Shown here piece by piece: positions 1-11,255 of a DNA stretch of 64,000 nucleotides (positions are counted from its first letter, which is position 1; each line of letters starts with the position of its first letter). A program made the position numbers and the translations under genes. The DNA is from Triplophysa rosa. Taxonomy: Eukaryota > Chordata > Actinopteri > Cypriniformes > Nemacheilidae. The notes beneath the pieces are model-generated. The model saw only the letters and a program-made list of their open reading frames with translations, was not told the DNA's origin and searched no databases. Location of the stretch: positions 20,127,081-20,191,080 of the forward strand of contig NC_079904.1 in assembly GCF_024868665.1 (NCBI RefSeq), read 5' to 3'.

Positions 1-206
1 TTTTTTGGAATGTGTAGCTCTCATGAAATCCAAAATGAGCCAATATTTGGCATGACATTTCAAAATGTCTCACTTTCAACATTTGATATGTTATCTATAT
101 TCTATTGTGAATAAAATATAAGTTTATGAGATTCGTAAATTATTGCATTCCTTTTTTATTCACAATTTGTACAGTGTCCCAACTTTTTTGGAATCAGGTT
201 TGTATA
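1..206 (+). mobile_element. Terminal fragment of a teleost DNA transposon
   Basis: A short non-coding fragment ends in a motif (cagtgtcccaacttttttgg, near 172-191) that I recognise as the end of a very abundant fish DNA transposon. The same tttttggaa string opens the window, so the left part lies outside. It abuts the LINE at about 206, so one inserted into or truncated the other. Superfamily not assigned. Confidence 0.5.
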
Positions 207-749
207 TCAATTAAACTAAAGTCAGACAGAAACTTACAAAAATCAGTCGAAGATAGAAATTGTGCCGGATAATTCTGTACACAAGAACGGTCAAGCAAAA
301 CGTCAGCTACTGTGTTCATATCTGCCCCGATAATAAGAAAACAGTCTTGGATACGAAGTAAAGTCTTGGTAAGGGTAGAAAAAAAAGATGCATCAAAATG
401 AGAGGGGGCGTAAATTAGAGATAAATGCAAAATTCTTGCCTGCAATAACCGTCTTAAAGTATGTCACCCTGCCTTCTTCACAAGTATACCTCTCTAAAAT
501 GTTCAATGAGAGTTTTCGTTTCAACACAATCAAAGAACCCCTCGATTTACTGTCAAACGAAGATGAACCGGCTACGTAATAAAACTTACTGGAAAATTTT
601 TGGACGTCTGATTTCTTCAGGTGTGATTCTTGGATAAATGCAACATCCACCTGATGCCTGTATAAATAATCCAAACAGGCAGTACGTTTAATAGGACTAT
701 TCAGCCCATTGACATTCCAAGTGGCTATATGGAGAATATCTGTTGTCAT
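197..749 (-). pseudogene. LINE ORF2 endonuclease domain, frameshifted and truncated
   Basis: From the Met at 749 the frame gives the start of an apurinic/apyrimidinic-type endonuclease: ATWNVNGLNSP (the catalytic Asn), then FIQESHLKK (the metal-binding Glu). The frame shifts near 430-445 and continues in another frame with the YAPSH and IIGADMN motifs (Tyr, Asp and Asn of the active site). Everything downstream (reverse transcriptase, Cys-rich tail) is absent. In a full LINE this enzyme nicks target DNA to prime reverse transcription. The frameshift plus truncation make this a dead copy. Confidence 0.78.
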
Positions 750-2100
750 AATTTCGCTGTAAAATAGCAAAAAAGGAAGAAACAGATTGTACCACAGACA
801 AATAAAATACTGCAAAGGGAGAAAAACCCCACCTACCCTGGTCACCATAGCCCACAAAGAAAAACCCCCCACCAAAAAAAAAACCCCCCACTTTACAAAG
901 TATACTCCAAAAATGGGAAACATAAAAATAACAAAACGATAGAACAATTAACCACCCGATGGACAACGTGACCCCGAGAAGGACGGAAGAACCTGCATCA
1001 CTGCCTCCCACTCATTGTTAACATCTTAATAACCAACAATATCCATTAACCAATCAGTATAACCATCTGTATCAGAATACAAAATATTTTAAAGAGAAAG
1101 GGGGCTAAAGCCCTTTAGAACAGTACTTTAGGTAATGTCACTTTACCCTTCTACGTTCTCCTGAGTAGCCAAGCCACCCAAAAAGTCCTCAACCTCTAAA
1201 TGAGACTTGAAAATGCGCTGAGTCAAGCCTCGAGTTAACTTCAGCTGTGCAGGGTACATCAGGAATGTCTGAAAGCCTATTTTCTGTGCCTTCTTAATTA
1301 CCTCCACAAACGAACAACGCCGGTTTGTAGTGAACGCACTGTAGTCTGCAGCAAACCTAATGTCTTTTCCATCCACCTTGATTGAAGACTTCCTGGATGT
1401 CCGCAGAAGCAAATCACGATCAGTGTAACGTAGCATCTTTGCGATGACCGTGCAAGGTCGGCCAGTGTTGTTAGGTGGGCCGATACGGTGGGCTCTCATA
1501 ATCTCCGGTTTAGCCTCAGCTAGCGCAGGAAGCCATACAGGTAGAGATCCCAAGATATATGCCTTTAGGTTTGTCTTGCCTTCTACACCTTCCGGTAGAT
1601 TGATAATACGAATATTATCCCTACGGCTCCGGTCTTCCAAATCTGCCATTTTTTCCTCAAATGTCGTCAATCTGGCAGCGGATTTGTCATAGTTTTTCTC
1701 CGCTTTGCCGACACGGCTGTTCAGGCTGGAATATCTATCGCGTAGCTCTCTCACCCCATTAGAACAGCTGGAAAGTTCCGACTGAATGTTATCCAGTCTG
1801 TCTTGCAAAGTTTTAAAGTGCGCATCAATAAATCTTTGTTGTTTCTCCATGGCGGAAGCGATCATGGCTGCGAGAGATTCTTCCATCTTGCTCTTCTCTT
1901 GCTGTTGATTGCGCTGTACTTGCTTACCAGACGATTTGCTTTGACGGGTAGTCATGTCGTCGATCCCCAACTTTGAATCATAAAACAAAGTGACGAGTAA
2001 ATGTAAAAAACATGGATATATCAGTGAAAAAAGAGTAGGGTAAACGGAGCTGAAACACTAGACCGCCATCGCGCTCACGGGCCACGTGACCCTCTCGCCA
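207..2100 (-). mobile_element. LINE of the L1/Tx1 type, 5' portion
   Basis: Two reading frames in LINE order lie on the minus strand: an ORF1 nucleic-acid-binding protein (1143-1988), then the start of an ORF2 apurinic endonuclease (197-749). The element reads right to left. Its reverse transcriptase and 3' tail are missing because the copy stops at the DNA transposon fragment near 206. The GC-richer stretch around 2040-2100 just before ORF1 is probably the 5' UTR. The right border is a guess from the change in sequence character; no target duplication was found. Confidence 0.75.
1143..1988 (-). CDS. LINE ORF1 protein (L1 ORF1p-like, Transposase_22 family)
   Basis: An uninterrupted 281-codon frame. 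The first 11 residues may be upstream UTR, since a more typical start (MTTRQSKSSG) lies at 1955. Residues about 30-110 form a heptad-rich coiled coil, the trimerisation region in this family. It is followed by the RRM-like signature EDRSRRDNIRIINLPEGVEG and a C-terminal domain rich in Lys and Arg. In L1 elements this protein coats the element RNA and acts as a nucleic-acid chaperone in the ribonucleoprotein that carries out target-primed reverse transcription. The frame is intact although ORF2 is broken, so it may be young, but the copy cannot move by itself. Assignment rests on motif and gene order. Confidence 0.82.
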   Translation of the reverse strand: MFYDSKLGIDDMTTRQSKSSGKQVQRNQQQEKSKMEESLAAMIASAMEKQQRFIDAHFKTLQDRLDNIQSELSSCSNGVRELRDRYSSLNSRVGKAEKNYDKSAARLTTFEEKMADLEDRSRRDNIRIINLPEGVEGKTNLKAYILGSLPVWLPALAEAKPEIMRAHRIGPPNNTGRPCTVIAKMLRYTDRDLLLRTSRKSSIKVDGKDIRFAADYSAFTTNRRCSFVEVIKKAQKIGFQTFLMYPAQLKLTRGLTQRIFKSHLEVEDFLGGLATQENVEG

Positions 2101-2851
2101 GGTTTAATAATTGATTGAAAATAAAATATTTAATTCAGATTTTTTGCCAGCGAATTGAGAAATATCTGCCTGTTGTCTTGCTATAACGTAAATAGCTGCC
2201 CAGAAAGGGCACCGAGTGGTATGACTTTCGTTAAACAGACTTTAGCACAGTGCTGTAGACGCTCTCTCTGCATGTGCTGGGTTAGCAATGCGAACGTGCC
2301 GCTTTTGTATGCAGTGTAAAACTGATGACATACATTCTTGATTTGCCAAATTCGGGGATTATTACATTGGTACAATGGGCATACAATAAAGCCGCTAGGT
2401 TCTGGTGCATCCGATAGCCAGCCCACGTCTGTTCGTCAGCATATAACAGCAAATTGCTTCTCATGTTTGCAGGCAGCCTCACTTCACCGCTCAAATCTGT
2501 CACCAGAATCGCAAGCGTCCCTAACTTTTGCGCATTGTTATTAGATATTTACGCGTGTAGAGGCATTTGTCTATCTCAGTGCACAAACATACAGACAAAC
2601 ACGGACAGAGCCAGTCCATAATAAATCAGAGAGTAATAAAACGCACAGAAATTATTTAAACGCAAAACCTGAAAAAAAAAGCAATTCACATACAAGTATT
2701 GAAGTGTGGAGGTCGAAGCGAACGGTTCAATATTATATTGAGAATTGTGGCATCCTAGTTTTCATCAATTTCCTAGTAGATCACTGTGGTATTTGTATCC
2801 TAGTAACCAACAGTAAATATAGTGACGTGAATTGCCATTTGTCAATAGAGG
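2101..2851. other. Unassigned stretch between LINE and BEL element
   Basis: No coding region, RNA gene or repeat that I can name. Short open frames here lack recognisable motifs. It may be ordinary intergenic sequence or an older unidentified repeat. Confidence 0.4.
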
Positions 2852-3290
2852 TGTTGTAGGGTAGTTTCTGACGCGTGAAATCCAAACAATAAATTCATCC
2901 TCCAAATACTGCTTTATCTGGTTTATTCATCACACAGCTCATAAAGGTCATTTTTTCTGATATTTCTGCTGCACCATGCCCATAAAGTTTAATTGGATGG
3001 CTCCAAACATTTACCACCAGACATGGTCAAAAAATGTTGTGCTTCCGCCTGATTACACACACCTGGTTCTCTTACTCTTTGCCTACCTATATACTCATTA
3101 AGGCATACACTCCACCCAGTGGTAAAACACAGAATTACAACAGACATAATGGCTCTTACACTCCGGTCCCTAATTGTACATGACAGATAAACATTACAAT
3201 TCAATACAATGTTAAAACAAAGAGCCGTTAAAGCCCAAGCAACACTGTAAACATTGCATTAATCAGTCCTCTGTAGGTTAGAAATGAAAC
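2852..3290 (-). repeat. Possible 3' LTR / 3' untranslated end of the BEL element
   Basis: This follows the last BEL pol frame on the minus strand. The boundary TGTTGTAGGG at 2852 reads as an LTR edge (minus strand ...CCCTACAACA), with AATAAA-like signals on the minus strand near 2890 and 2922. I did not find the matching second LTR, so the border is inferred only. Confidence 0.3.
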
Positions 3291-3309
3291 AGTCTTTGCA
3301 ATCAGTTCA

Positions 3310-4477
3310 TTATATATCCATGTTGTCATACAACAGACAAAGCTTTGTCACAGGTCTTTCGAGTGTGCTGGTTTTAGTTTGTACTCGCACAGAACGTACA
3401 AGTCCATTTTTATCTGGAAATACTTCCAAAACTCGTCCCATCAACCAAGAGCCACGTGGAGCTGTTGAATCCACAATGACAACAATGTCACCAGGAACAA
3501 AGTTTCTCCTTTCCTTATTCCATTTCTGCCATTCTTGAAGCAAATGCAAGTATTCATTTGTCCACCTTTTCCAAAAATAAGTCACACATATATTGAACCT
3601 GTTTCCATCTCCTGCTGCTGTATAATTCAGATTTGTCAAATAGTCCAGGGGATAATACGGGTTTACTTCTCATCTGAAGAAGGTGGTTTGGAGTGAGTGG
3701 CTCCAAATCATTAGGGTCATCTGACAGCTTGGTTATTGGGCGATCGTTCAGAATGGCCTCAATTTCGCACAGCACAGTTTGCAATCCTTCATCCAAAATC
3801 TGCTGATGTAAGATGGACCTCAAAATTCTTTTGACCATTCTGATTATACGCTCCCAGACTCCGCCATAATGTGAACCTCCCGGAGGATTGAAACTCCACT
3901 GGACACCTTTCTGTAGCATTGTCTTTTGAATTTTGCTCTTATTCCATAAACTCAGCATTTCTTTTAATTCCCTTTCAGCTCCAACAAAGTTTGTACCATT
4001 GTCTGATTTTATATGAGTTACTTGCCCTCTTCTGCAAATAAATCTTCGTAGAGAGTTGATGCATGAATCCGTGTCCAAAGAATAGGCGACCTCTAGATAA
4101 ACGGCTCGACTTGTCATGCAAGTAAAGATGACTCCATAACGTTTTACGATGGAACGTCCTCTTTTAGCTTCCACAGGACCAAAATAATCTACCCCAACAT
4201 TTGTGAATGGAGGCAGATCTGGAATAAGTCGCTCCTTTGGCAAATCTGCCATTTTCTGCTCACTCGTCTTAACTCCAAAACGTCTGCAATGGCCACAACT
4301 AAATATGATTTTTCTGGCAGCTGCATTACCCTTAATGATCCAATATCTTTTCCTCAGTTTGGAAAGCATATGGTTTCTTCCACTGTGACTTAACTGTTGA
4401 TGTATATGCCGCAAGATGAGTGTGGCAATATGATGATCCTTATCCAGAATAATCGGATGCTTTCTTTCCTCAGGCAT
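3310..4477 (-). pseudogene. BEL/Pao retrotransposon integrase and C-terminal DUF5641-like region
   Basis: The minus-strand frame 3554-4477 carries an H-H-C-C zinc finger (HHIATLILRHIHQQLSHSG..., then CGHC). After it come the integrase triad: VGVDYFGPVEA (Asp), IKSDNGTNF (Asp) and GGVWERIIRMVKR (Glu). The following frame (3310-3639) is shifted and matches the basic chromatin-reading tail typical of BEL/Pao polyproteins (WNKERRNFVPGDIVV, SWLMGRVLEVFP). The enzyme inserts the element cDNA. The two parts overlap in different frames, so the polyprotein is broken here. Confidence 0.85.
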
Positions 4478-4492
4478 AGCAGATTTCCTTAA

Positions 4493-5538
4493 TCATCCTC
4501 CAACTCTCAACAGACCGTCTTGGTAGACAGGATCCAATTTATACAACTTGTTATCTCTTTTTATATTTGAAACGGGTGAAGATGACAGAGCAGCAATTTC
4601 CTTTCTAAATTGTTGTTGTTGACTGAATGCAACAATTGCCCCTTCAGCTTCATTCAGGTCCTCCAAAGTTAGATGCGGTGTGATCACAGAGCCTGTTAGT
4701 TTTTTAAGTTCTTTCTCTGGCTTCTTAGAAGAAATTAATACTCCAGAAGAGTCTAAAGAGGCTTTAATTTCCTTCCGCTTTTGACTCCATTGTTTCAAAA
4801 CTTTCTTTAACTTTAAGAGCCAAGCAACAGCAACCTTCAACTTTGTAGAGTATGAAAAATTAGTTATCAGTCTATGAGTAGCATTTTGTGCACTTGGTAT
4901 TTCATTCACAACTATGCTATTTACACACATGTTTCTCTTCACCTCAGGATCATCCGCTTTAAGAGTAGAATCAAATATTTGTACTGGCCATTCTCCTACT
5001 GGTTTCCCCAGATAGCCTGGTACATTGATCCATTCTCCTTTTGTTAACAGATGGTCTGCTTTCAGACCCCTGGAGCAACAATCTGCTGGATTTTGAGACG
5101 TTTGTATGTATCTCCACTGTAACGGTGATGTAATTTCTCGTATTGCAGAGATTCTGTTGGCCACAAAGGTAAGAAATCGTTTGTCCTCATTTTTTATGTA
5201 TTTTAACACAGACGTACATCTGTCCAGAACACAGAGTCCACCAATGGAAACTGTATCTCTGCCCTCAACATTTTGTCCACTCGAGCAGCAAGTACAGCAG
5301 CTGTCAATTCAAGACGTGGAATGGTTACCTGTTTCAAAGATGCTACTCTAGCTTTGCTGAGTAAGAACGTTACGTGAACATCATGTTTTGTCTCCATTCT
5401 AAGATACGTTACTGTGCCATATCCAAATGTACTTGCATCTGCAAAATGATGCAACTGAACGCTAGTAAGCTTGTCCATCCTTGTTTGTTTTAGACATCTA
5501 TCCACTTTGATTTCTGCAATCGTCTCAAGCTCTTTCAA
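4493..5538 (-). pseudogene. BEL/Pao pol: RNase H and connecting region
   Basis: The frame 5203-5538 holds the RNase H-like signature of BEL/Pao (peptidase A17 region in Pfam terms): LHHFADASTFGYG, IPRLELTAAVLA and VFWTD give the three acidic residues. A second frame (4493-5209) continues with the connecting domain (AVAWLLKLKKVL, QDGLLRVGG) and leads into the integrase. The frame break near 5205 and stops near 4490 show decay. RNase H removes the RNA template during cDNA synthesis. Confidence 0.8.
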
Positions 5539-6644
5539 CTATAAAGACCTTTGGAGATTTGAAGGTAGCGGATCATCCCATCCACATCTTGTCCTACATA
5601 GCTCTTGCAGGAGAACCTTTGCTGTGAGGGTGAATGGTGCCAAAAATCCTAAAGGATCGTACACAGAGCATACCGTAGATAGAACACCCCGCCTGGTGCA
5701 TGGATGATCTTTGATAGTCATCTTAAACTTGAAAGTATCTGATTCAACACACCACCACAAGCCAAGAGCTCTTTCCATTGGTAGTTGATCCTTGTCCAGA
5801 TCCATCAACTTTATGCCATGGGCTCTACGTTCTTCAGGTACAGTTTGCAGCACAGCACGTTTATTACGAACCCATTTTGTTAACTGAAAATCTCCTGTTA
5901 AACAAACACCCGTGAGATCTATGATCATCAAGATGGCCTCTTGCTCTGAAGCTACACTTTTCAGACAATCGTCCATGTAGAAGTTTGTGTAAATCGTGTC
6001 AATTCAGCTTTAGTCAGCTTTATTGTCTTCAGCAATTCTGCAAAGAGCATAGCAGGCACAACTTGGAGATGACACGGCTCCAAACAAATGCACGATCATC
6101 CTGTATTCCCCAGGTTCTTGCCTTATATGTCATTATCTTGCCACCATAGGAAACAAAGAAAATTTGCATCCTCTGCTGCAACTTTGACCTGGTGAAACAT
6201 TGCCTTTACATCAGTCATAAATGCAACTGGCTCTTGTCGAAACCTCACAAGAACTCCCAACAGTGAATTTGTCAAATTAGGACCCTGTAGAAGTTCATTA
6301 AGCGATGTACCTTTGAAGGCAGCTCCACAATCAAATACCACTCTTAATGTTACTTTCTTGGGGTGATAAACCCCATGGTGAGGGAAATACCAAACTTTCC
6401 CTTCTTCCTGTTTTAGCTGATGCAATGGTACCTTTTCGGCATAACCCTGCTTCATTACCTCATCCATGAAATCTTTATATTCTTGATGGAAAGCTCTTTC
6501 TCTTTCAAATTTCCTTTTCAATCCAACTAAACGTTGTTTAGCCACGCAAAGGTTATTTGGCAACATGGGGTTTTCCATCCTGAAAGGAAGATTCATTTTG
6601 TAATGTCCGTCTTGATGCTCAATTGTTTTGCTTATCTTATCCAC
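5539..6644 (-). pseudogene. BEL/Pao pol: reverse transcriptase
   Basis: The N-terminal part (6123-6644) shows KVWYFPHHGVYHPKK, VVFDCGAAFKGTSLNE and VAFMTDVKAMFHQV, the first catalytic Asp region. After a frame-broken stretch (5977-6122), the frame 5539-5976 begins at the YMDD box (Tyr just upstream, then MDDCLKSVASEQEA) and continues to VYDPLGFLAPFTL, a hallmark of BEL/Pao elements. Breaks between the pieces mean no functional enzyme. The reading direction is right to left, and at 6645 it meets a gag fragment on the other strand. Confidence 0.85.
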
Positions 6645-6649
6645 AAATG

Positions 6650-7290
6650 CAGTGTTCTTTTGAGAAATTCATCAAACTGAAAGATGAAGCAGAGGAAATG
6701 CATAATTCTGTGATGGTTCTTTTGCCCGGTGAAGAAAAGGAAAAACACCAAACATGGTTCAAAGGAAAGATGTTGATTTGCAATGGCTTTGTAGATGATG
6801 TTGAGAAATGGTTGAGTAAAGAAAGTCAAGTTTCATGTTCTGGTGTTGATGAAAATGCATATCAAAATGATGTTAATCCAGAAGACCGTGTTTCAAACAT
6901 CTCACATGAATCAAGTAAACCCTCTAGTAAGAAAAGTTCGAGCAGTGTGCGTAGTGGGAGATCTTCTGCTTCTTCAGCAAGAATTATGGCAGAGGCAGAG
7001 AAGGCTGCATTAATGGCAAGTGCAACCGTTTTAAAGGAGAAACATGCTTTGGAGCTGCAACAGGAAAAACTGAAACACAGACAAGAACAACTGGATATTG
7101 ATGCAAAAATAGCAGCTGCTACTGCCAAAATTGCTGTTTTAAATAATTCTAATACTCAGTATCTCAAACCTTGCACGAATGATATGAATTCGTATTACGA
7201 TGAAGGAAATGTGATGACTGGCAAAGAAGTTACTCTCAACCCTCATGCGGAAGAATATATGCCAAAGAAATCTTCCCAGCAAGGAATTGC
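6650..7290 (+). pseudogene. BEL/Pao gag-like N-terminal fragment, opposite strand to pol
   Basis: The plus-strand frame has an N-terminal helical part (CSFEKFIKLKDEAEEMH, WLSKE), a Ser-rich hinge (SSKKSSSSVRSGRSSASSAR), then a long Ala/Lys/Glu coiled coil (AEAEKAALMASATVLKEKHA to DIDAKIAAATAKIAVL). This layout (Ser hinge, then coiled coil) is typical of the gag start of fish BEL/Pao elements. The frame then loses similarity near 7290. The expected order is gag-protease-pol on one strand, so here the fragment is inverted against pol. It could be another copy rather than the same element. Confidence 0.7.
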
Positions 7291-8218
7291 ATTATATTTC
7301 AACATTTTCAACATATTCATCATAATGTCATCTCCTATTAGTGGAGAGCAGCGCCTCACAAACTGAACCAAACTCAGCAGCATATTGTCACCGTTTTGTT
7401 CATCTTAATTGTCAAATATTCCGCGTATATTTATTTGCATGTCCGTTTCCATTTACACTTTTTAATGCGCATTTTCAATACATCTAAATAGTTAGATAGA
7501 AAAACCCTCAGAGATTGCACATTCTGTTACTTCTCCCCACCCCACTAACTTGCCGGATCTGCCACGCCCCCTTATTCCGGCACCTCGGAATTAACAAATT
7601 AAGCACTGGGCAGGGGTAACAATAATTTGATCTTCAATTACTTTTGATATGTGATATTTAGACATCCAAATAAATTTCTCAATCACATTATCATCAAATT
7701 ACTTTACTTCAGTAAACAGCACCAGAAAAACTATTAGTCACAAGCTCAGACAAAGGGGTTGTACTCCTTTCTGACATATAGCATTACGGTATGTTCTAAA
7801 ATCAGAAACTATTGTCCCTCCTCTCCTAGATGTTAAAAACTTGAAAGTGGTGAGTATCCAACATGGCATGTAATGGCAATTGTATTAATATACATTGCTT
7901 AGCAAGAATAAATCATGTGTAAACTCCAACTGCCTTCTGTGTGTTTCAATATACATTACAGGTAACTACTTTAGATACCATGATTGGCAATGACCACTAA
8001 AATTTGCATCTATCAGTGAAAAACACACAACAAATATGTAAACTGCCTGTATTCTGATTTGAGCACAAGACTAAGGAATAAACCAGACAATTATCACATT
8101 AGATAATATTCACATTATGCACCATGGCTAGCATGTCAGTGATGACAACAGCATTTGTTCAAGTAAATCATATCAACAGCATTTCTGCTGCTATTTGGAC
8201 CACTTTCTCTGCCTCATT
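7291..8218. other. Unassigned stretch
   Basis: AT-rich sequence without a recognisable gene, RNA or repeat end. It may include the rest of the rearranged BEL copy, but I could not find a second LTR. Confidence 0.35.
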
Positions 8219-8464
8219 GGGTCTCATTCACTAAGCATGCGTATGCACAAATTTGTGTGTGAAACCTGCATAAAAACGTTTTCATGAACAAATCATGATT
8301 CACTAAAACTTTCGTACTCAAATTTATTCTAAATATAAGAAAAAAGATAGGAACAGCTGAAAGCACACGTGCGAAAAAATCACCAGTGTCTTTCTTTCTC
8401 TCTCTCTGTACGACAAAATGACAAATTGTATGTTTCATCTTAGGATAATAGTTATATCCTTTAA

Positions 8465-8535
8465 ATTATATATATATATATATATATATANNNNNNNNNN
8501 NNNNNNNNTATATATATATATATATATATATATAT
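8465..8535. repeat. (TA)n microsatellite with assembly gap
   Basis: TA dinucleotide repeat on both sides of 18 N (8491-8508). The true repeat length is unknown; the protein frame drawn across it has no meaning. Confidence 0.95.
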
Positions 8536-8950
8536 TAGGGCTGTCAACGTTAATGCATGCAATATTTTTTTTTTTACGCAGCATACGTTTGTTTTGTCAT
8601 CCTTTGTCTAGCATTACATTATATAATCACGCTCTTATTCATGTAAAGGCTTTTAAACTATTTAAGCGCGATTTGAAACAGTTGCTTTGATGCGTTCAGT
8701 GTAGATAGACAGCATCTGCGACGCAACGCGACAGTGGTCCAGTCTGATATATACAGTCACAGGTCACGTCAGTGAACCAGTATTAAGTTCTCTTTTGTGC
8801 TTGAATGAACAAAACTACACAATATTATGCCAGAAAGCCCGTTTTGTCTAACATTTTCGTAAGCAGATTTCAACGTGTTAAATAAAATCCAAAATGAATG
8901 CAAAGAGTTGTGAAAATGGGAAAGGGCATCAGATCTGTTAGACATCAGTT
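8536..8950 (+). mobile_element. hAT remnant, left end of the AGGGCTGTCAACG family
   Basis: Starts with agggctgtcaacgttaa and follows the element at 44164-45100 for about 400 bp, including the shared landmarks gtttgttttg, taatcacgctc, aagcgcgattt and aaagagttgtgaaaatggga. The right end is missing. The (TA)n tract sits directly at its left end. Confidence 0.65.
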
Positions 8951-9571
8951 TGTGCATTCACTCATAGAGAGCATGTTTTCGTTTTTTATAGATATGCGTT
9001 TGTCCCGTGTATTGTCAAGTATAAAAACAATGTGCACGTTGTAAAGACATAACGCGTTTGTGCATTCACTTATGGAGAGCATATACTGTACAGTGAAAGA
9101 GTCAGAAAAGCTGCATTTGACTATAGCTTGAGCTGCGAGGTTTCTCTGAATAACAGAGCTTTTACAGCTGGCTAATGAAACTCTGTAAACTTCGTGTCTT
9201 TATAAAATGTGTTTTATTGTGTGTGAACTGATTTTGAGGACTGCCCACTTGGAATTACTTGCGAGTGCACATCTGTAGACAGCATCACATGGGGTTACCT
9301 GGAGTGTCTTTGACTTAAGAGACGACAGGTGGTAAAGGAAATGTTAGGCGGAAAGCCCTAATATGGAGCTGGACTGGGTGTGTTTTATGCAAATGACTAA
9401 ACTTGTGAACGAGGCCGCTCATTTAGAATACTCCAAATTCACTAACATTAGGACTAGGTTAAGAACAAATTCATGTGCGTACGCACGTGTTGTGAATTAG
9501 GCGGAAAGTTTTTTTGAGTTCAAATGTGCATATAAATACAAACATCTACGCAATTATTAGTGAATGAGACC

Positions 9572-9952
9572 TGTGTAATCATCCTGGTCGACAGAGGGGT
9601 AATCGTGTAGCAGCTGTCTTGTGGCTTTCATTGCCAAGCGTCATAAGGCTTCTGAGTGAAACTCCTACCTCTTCCAGGTCTTTTTGCCGTTGGTTGATCA
9701 TTGATGATTCTGTAGCATACATTTTTTTACGGGAGTGGGGTTGCTAACCCTACACCCAACCCTCCTCCTTTTTTCAGCCGGGCTTGGGACCGGCCTTGGC
9801 GGAGTTTCTTGAGTAAATGTGTGATATGACTTTTAAAATAGGGTGCAAGAAAAATAAAATATTTAAATATGAAAGTAAAAAAATCTAAAGAAAACCAAAC
9901 AATTACAATAAACAACTGCTTTAAATTTAAAATATACTGCAAATAATATAGC
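9572..9952. other. Unassigned stretch
   Basis: A GC-richer patch at 9730-9805 reads on the minus strand like part of a decayed retroelement, but I cannot name it. Nothing else is recognised. Confidence 0.3.
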
Positions 9953-10800
9953 TTCAAGCAGCAATTACAGGGTCAAGCCCAAAAATGACCCAAAGGTAAA
10001 TATTTTGGAAAACAAAGGAAAGGCACTTAGAACAGAATAAATTTGCTTATAACTTGTGGCGCTTTCACCACATTTTTATGAGGCAGACAAGATGTGCCAG
10101 TGTTGACACATACCAAGTTTAGTCTTAATACACAAAAGTGTCGCAAAGATACAGCAACGTGACCCTTTGGTGCGCTTGCCTTAGAATTCGTTGACACTGT
10201 ATACAAGAATAATTTTACAACTTTTTGTGAGTACTGTCTCTAGATGCTACATACCAAATTTCATGTAAATATGATACATTTTGTACAAGGAGTTCGAAAA
10301 AGTATGCTTTGTACATAATTCAAAATGGCGGACAGGAAATATGGTGGAAAATGACAAGTTTGATATCAAAGTACTTGGCTTGAGCCAACAAATATACTTA
10401 TATAAATCAAATGAAATTATGATGACTTTTTCATATGTTATAAGCATTTTAAATAACTTTGTTTTATCTCTTGACCATTAGGGGGCACTGGTCTATAACT
10501 TTACAGACCCTTCAGAACTTGACCTTGATGAACCATACCAAGTTTCGTAGCAATTTGACTTTGGACTCGTAAAGTACTGCATTTTGCATCTAAATTCCAA
10601 ATGGGCAGTGGAAGGTACGTGAGAGTGATTTTCTACCTTTTTGGGATGGCACCACAAGATGTTGTTCTTTGCAGAGCACAGGGATATAGCGGGTACATAA
10701 GTCTGTAATAGTGAGTGAAGGTATGGGGGTGAGGAACCAGTGGTGGTTTTGAACCGCAAATGACACATGAATAATTATTCCACCTGTTACATCAAATATT
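9953..10800 (+). repeat. Dispersed repeat, copy 1 (CAAGCAGCAATT family)
   Basis: Begins with ttcaagcagcaattacaggg. It shares many landmarks in the same order with 14312-14960: gacaagatgtgccagtg, gcgcttgccttagaattcgt, gctacataccaaattt, ccattagggggc (ccactagggggc in copy 2) and accttgatgaaccatacc. No coding frame. Family not named. Confidence 0.65.
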
Positions 10801-10806
10801 AGCGGT

Positions 10807-11142
10807 TCACCCGACGGGTACCCACGGGTGCCCTCCCGCGTGCAGGACTCTGCCCTGAGGCACCCCAGTATTGAGATGTTGGGACTCAGAGACCTCACCT
10901 CTCCAGGATACTCTAAATGTTGCCCCTGCCAGTCTCAGATGTTCAATGACTGAGAGCAGTGCAGTCTCGGTGGAATGACCGCTCTTGAAACCAGACTGGT
11001 TGCTGTCCAGGTGGTTGTTCTGTGTGAGAAAGGAGGAGAGCTGGTCATATACAACACGCTCAAGAGTTTTTTCAATGGATGGGAGGAGATTTACTGATCT
11101 GTAGTTTTCTAACAGTGCAGGATTAAAAGTGGGTTTCTTCAA
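10807..11142 (-). pseudogene. Reverse transcriptase fragment of a non-LTR retrotransposon
   Basis: A 111-codon frame with the finger/palm motifs NYRSVNLLPSIEKTLERVVYDQ, QSGFKSGHSTETALLSVIEH and TGVPQGRVL. In a full-length enzyme about 60 residues, including the first catalytic Asp, lie between HLRLA and WRGEV; here they are missing. After GVPQGRVL the frame leaves the family sequence. It is part of the interrupted LINE described for 10801-14250. Confidence 0.75.
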
Positions 11143-11255
11143 AAGCAGGGTTATACATGCATCTTTGAAAGCTGTGGGAAATGTACCAGTGGTGAGAGAA
11201 GAGTTTATAATGTGGGTGAGAGCAGGGACAACTGATGGAGAGATGGCCTAAAGTA

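Larger units (their letters stand above)
8219..9571. mobile_element. TIR element of the GGTCTCATT type (PIF/Harbinger-like)
   Basis: The ends are inverted: GGGTCTCATTCACTAA at 8219 and TTAGTGAATGAGACC at 9571. The element at 56827-58143 has closely related ends (GGGTCTCATT) and a 3-bp duplication. No coding frame remains. The interior contains a (TA)n tract with an assembly gap and a hAT remnant (8536-8950), so it has been hit by other elements. The flanking 3-bp duplication is not clear here. Confidence 0.55.

Noticed and set aside
8418..8690. Frame crossing the run of N
   Set aside because: The protein spans an assembly gap and a (TA)n tract; meaningless.
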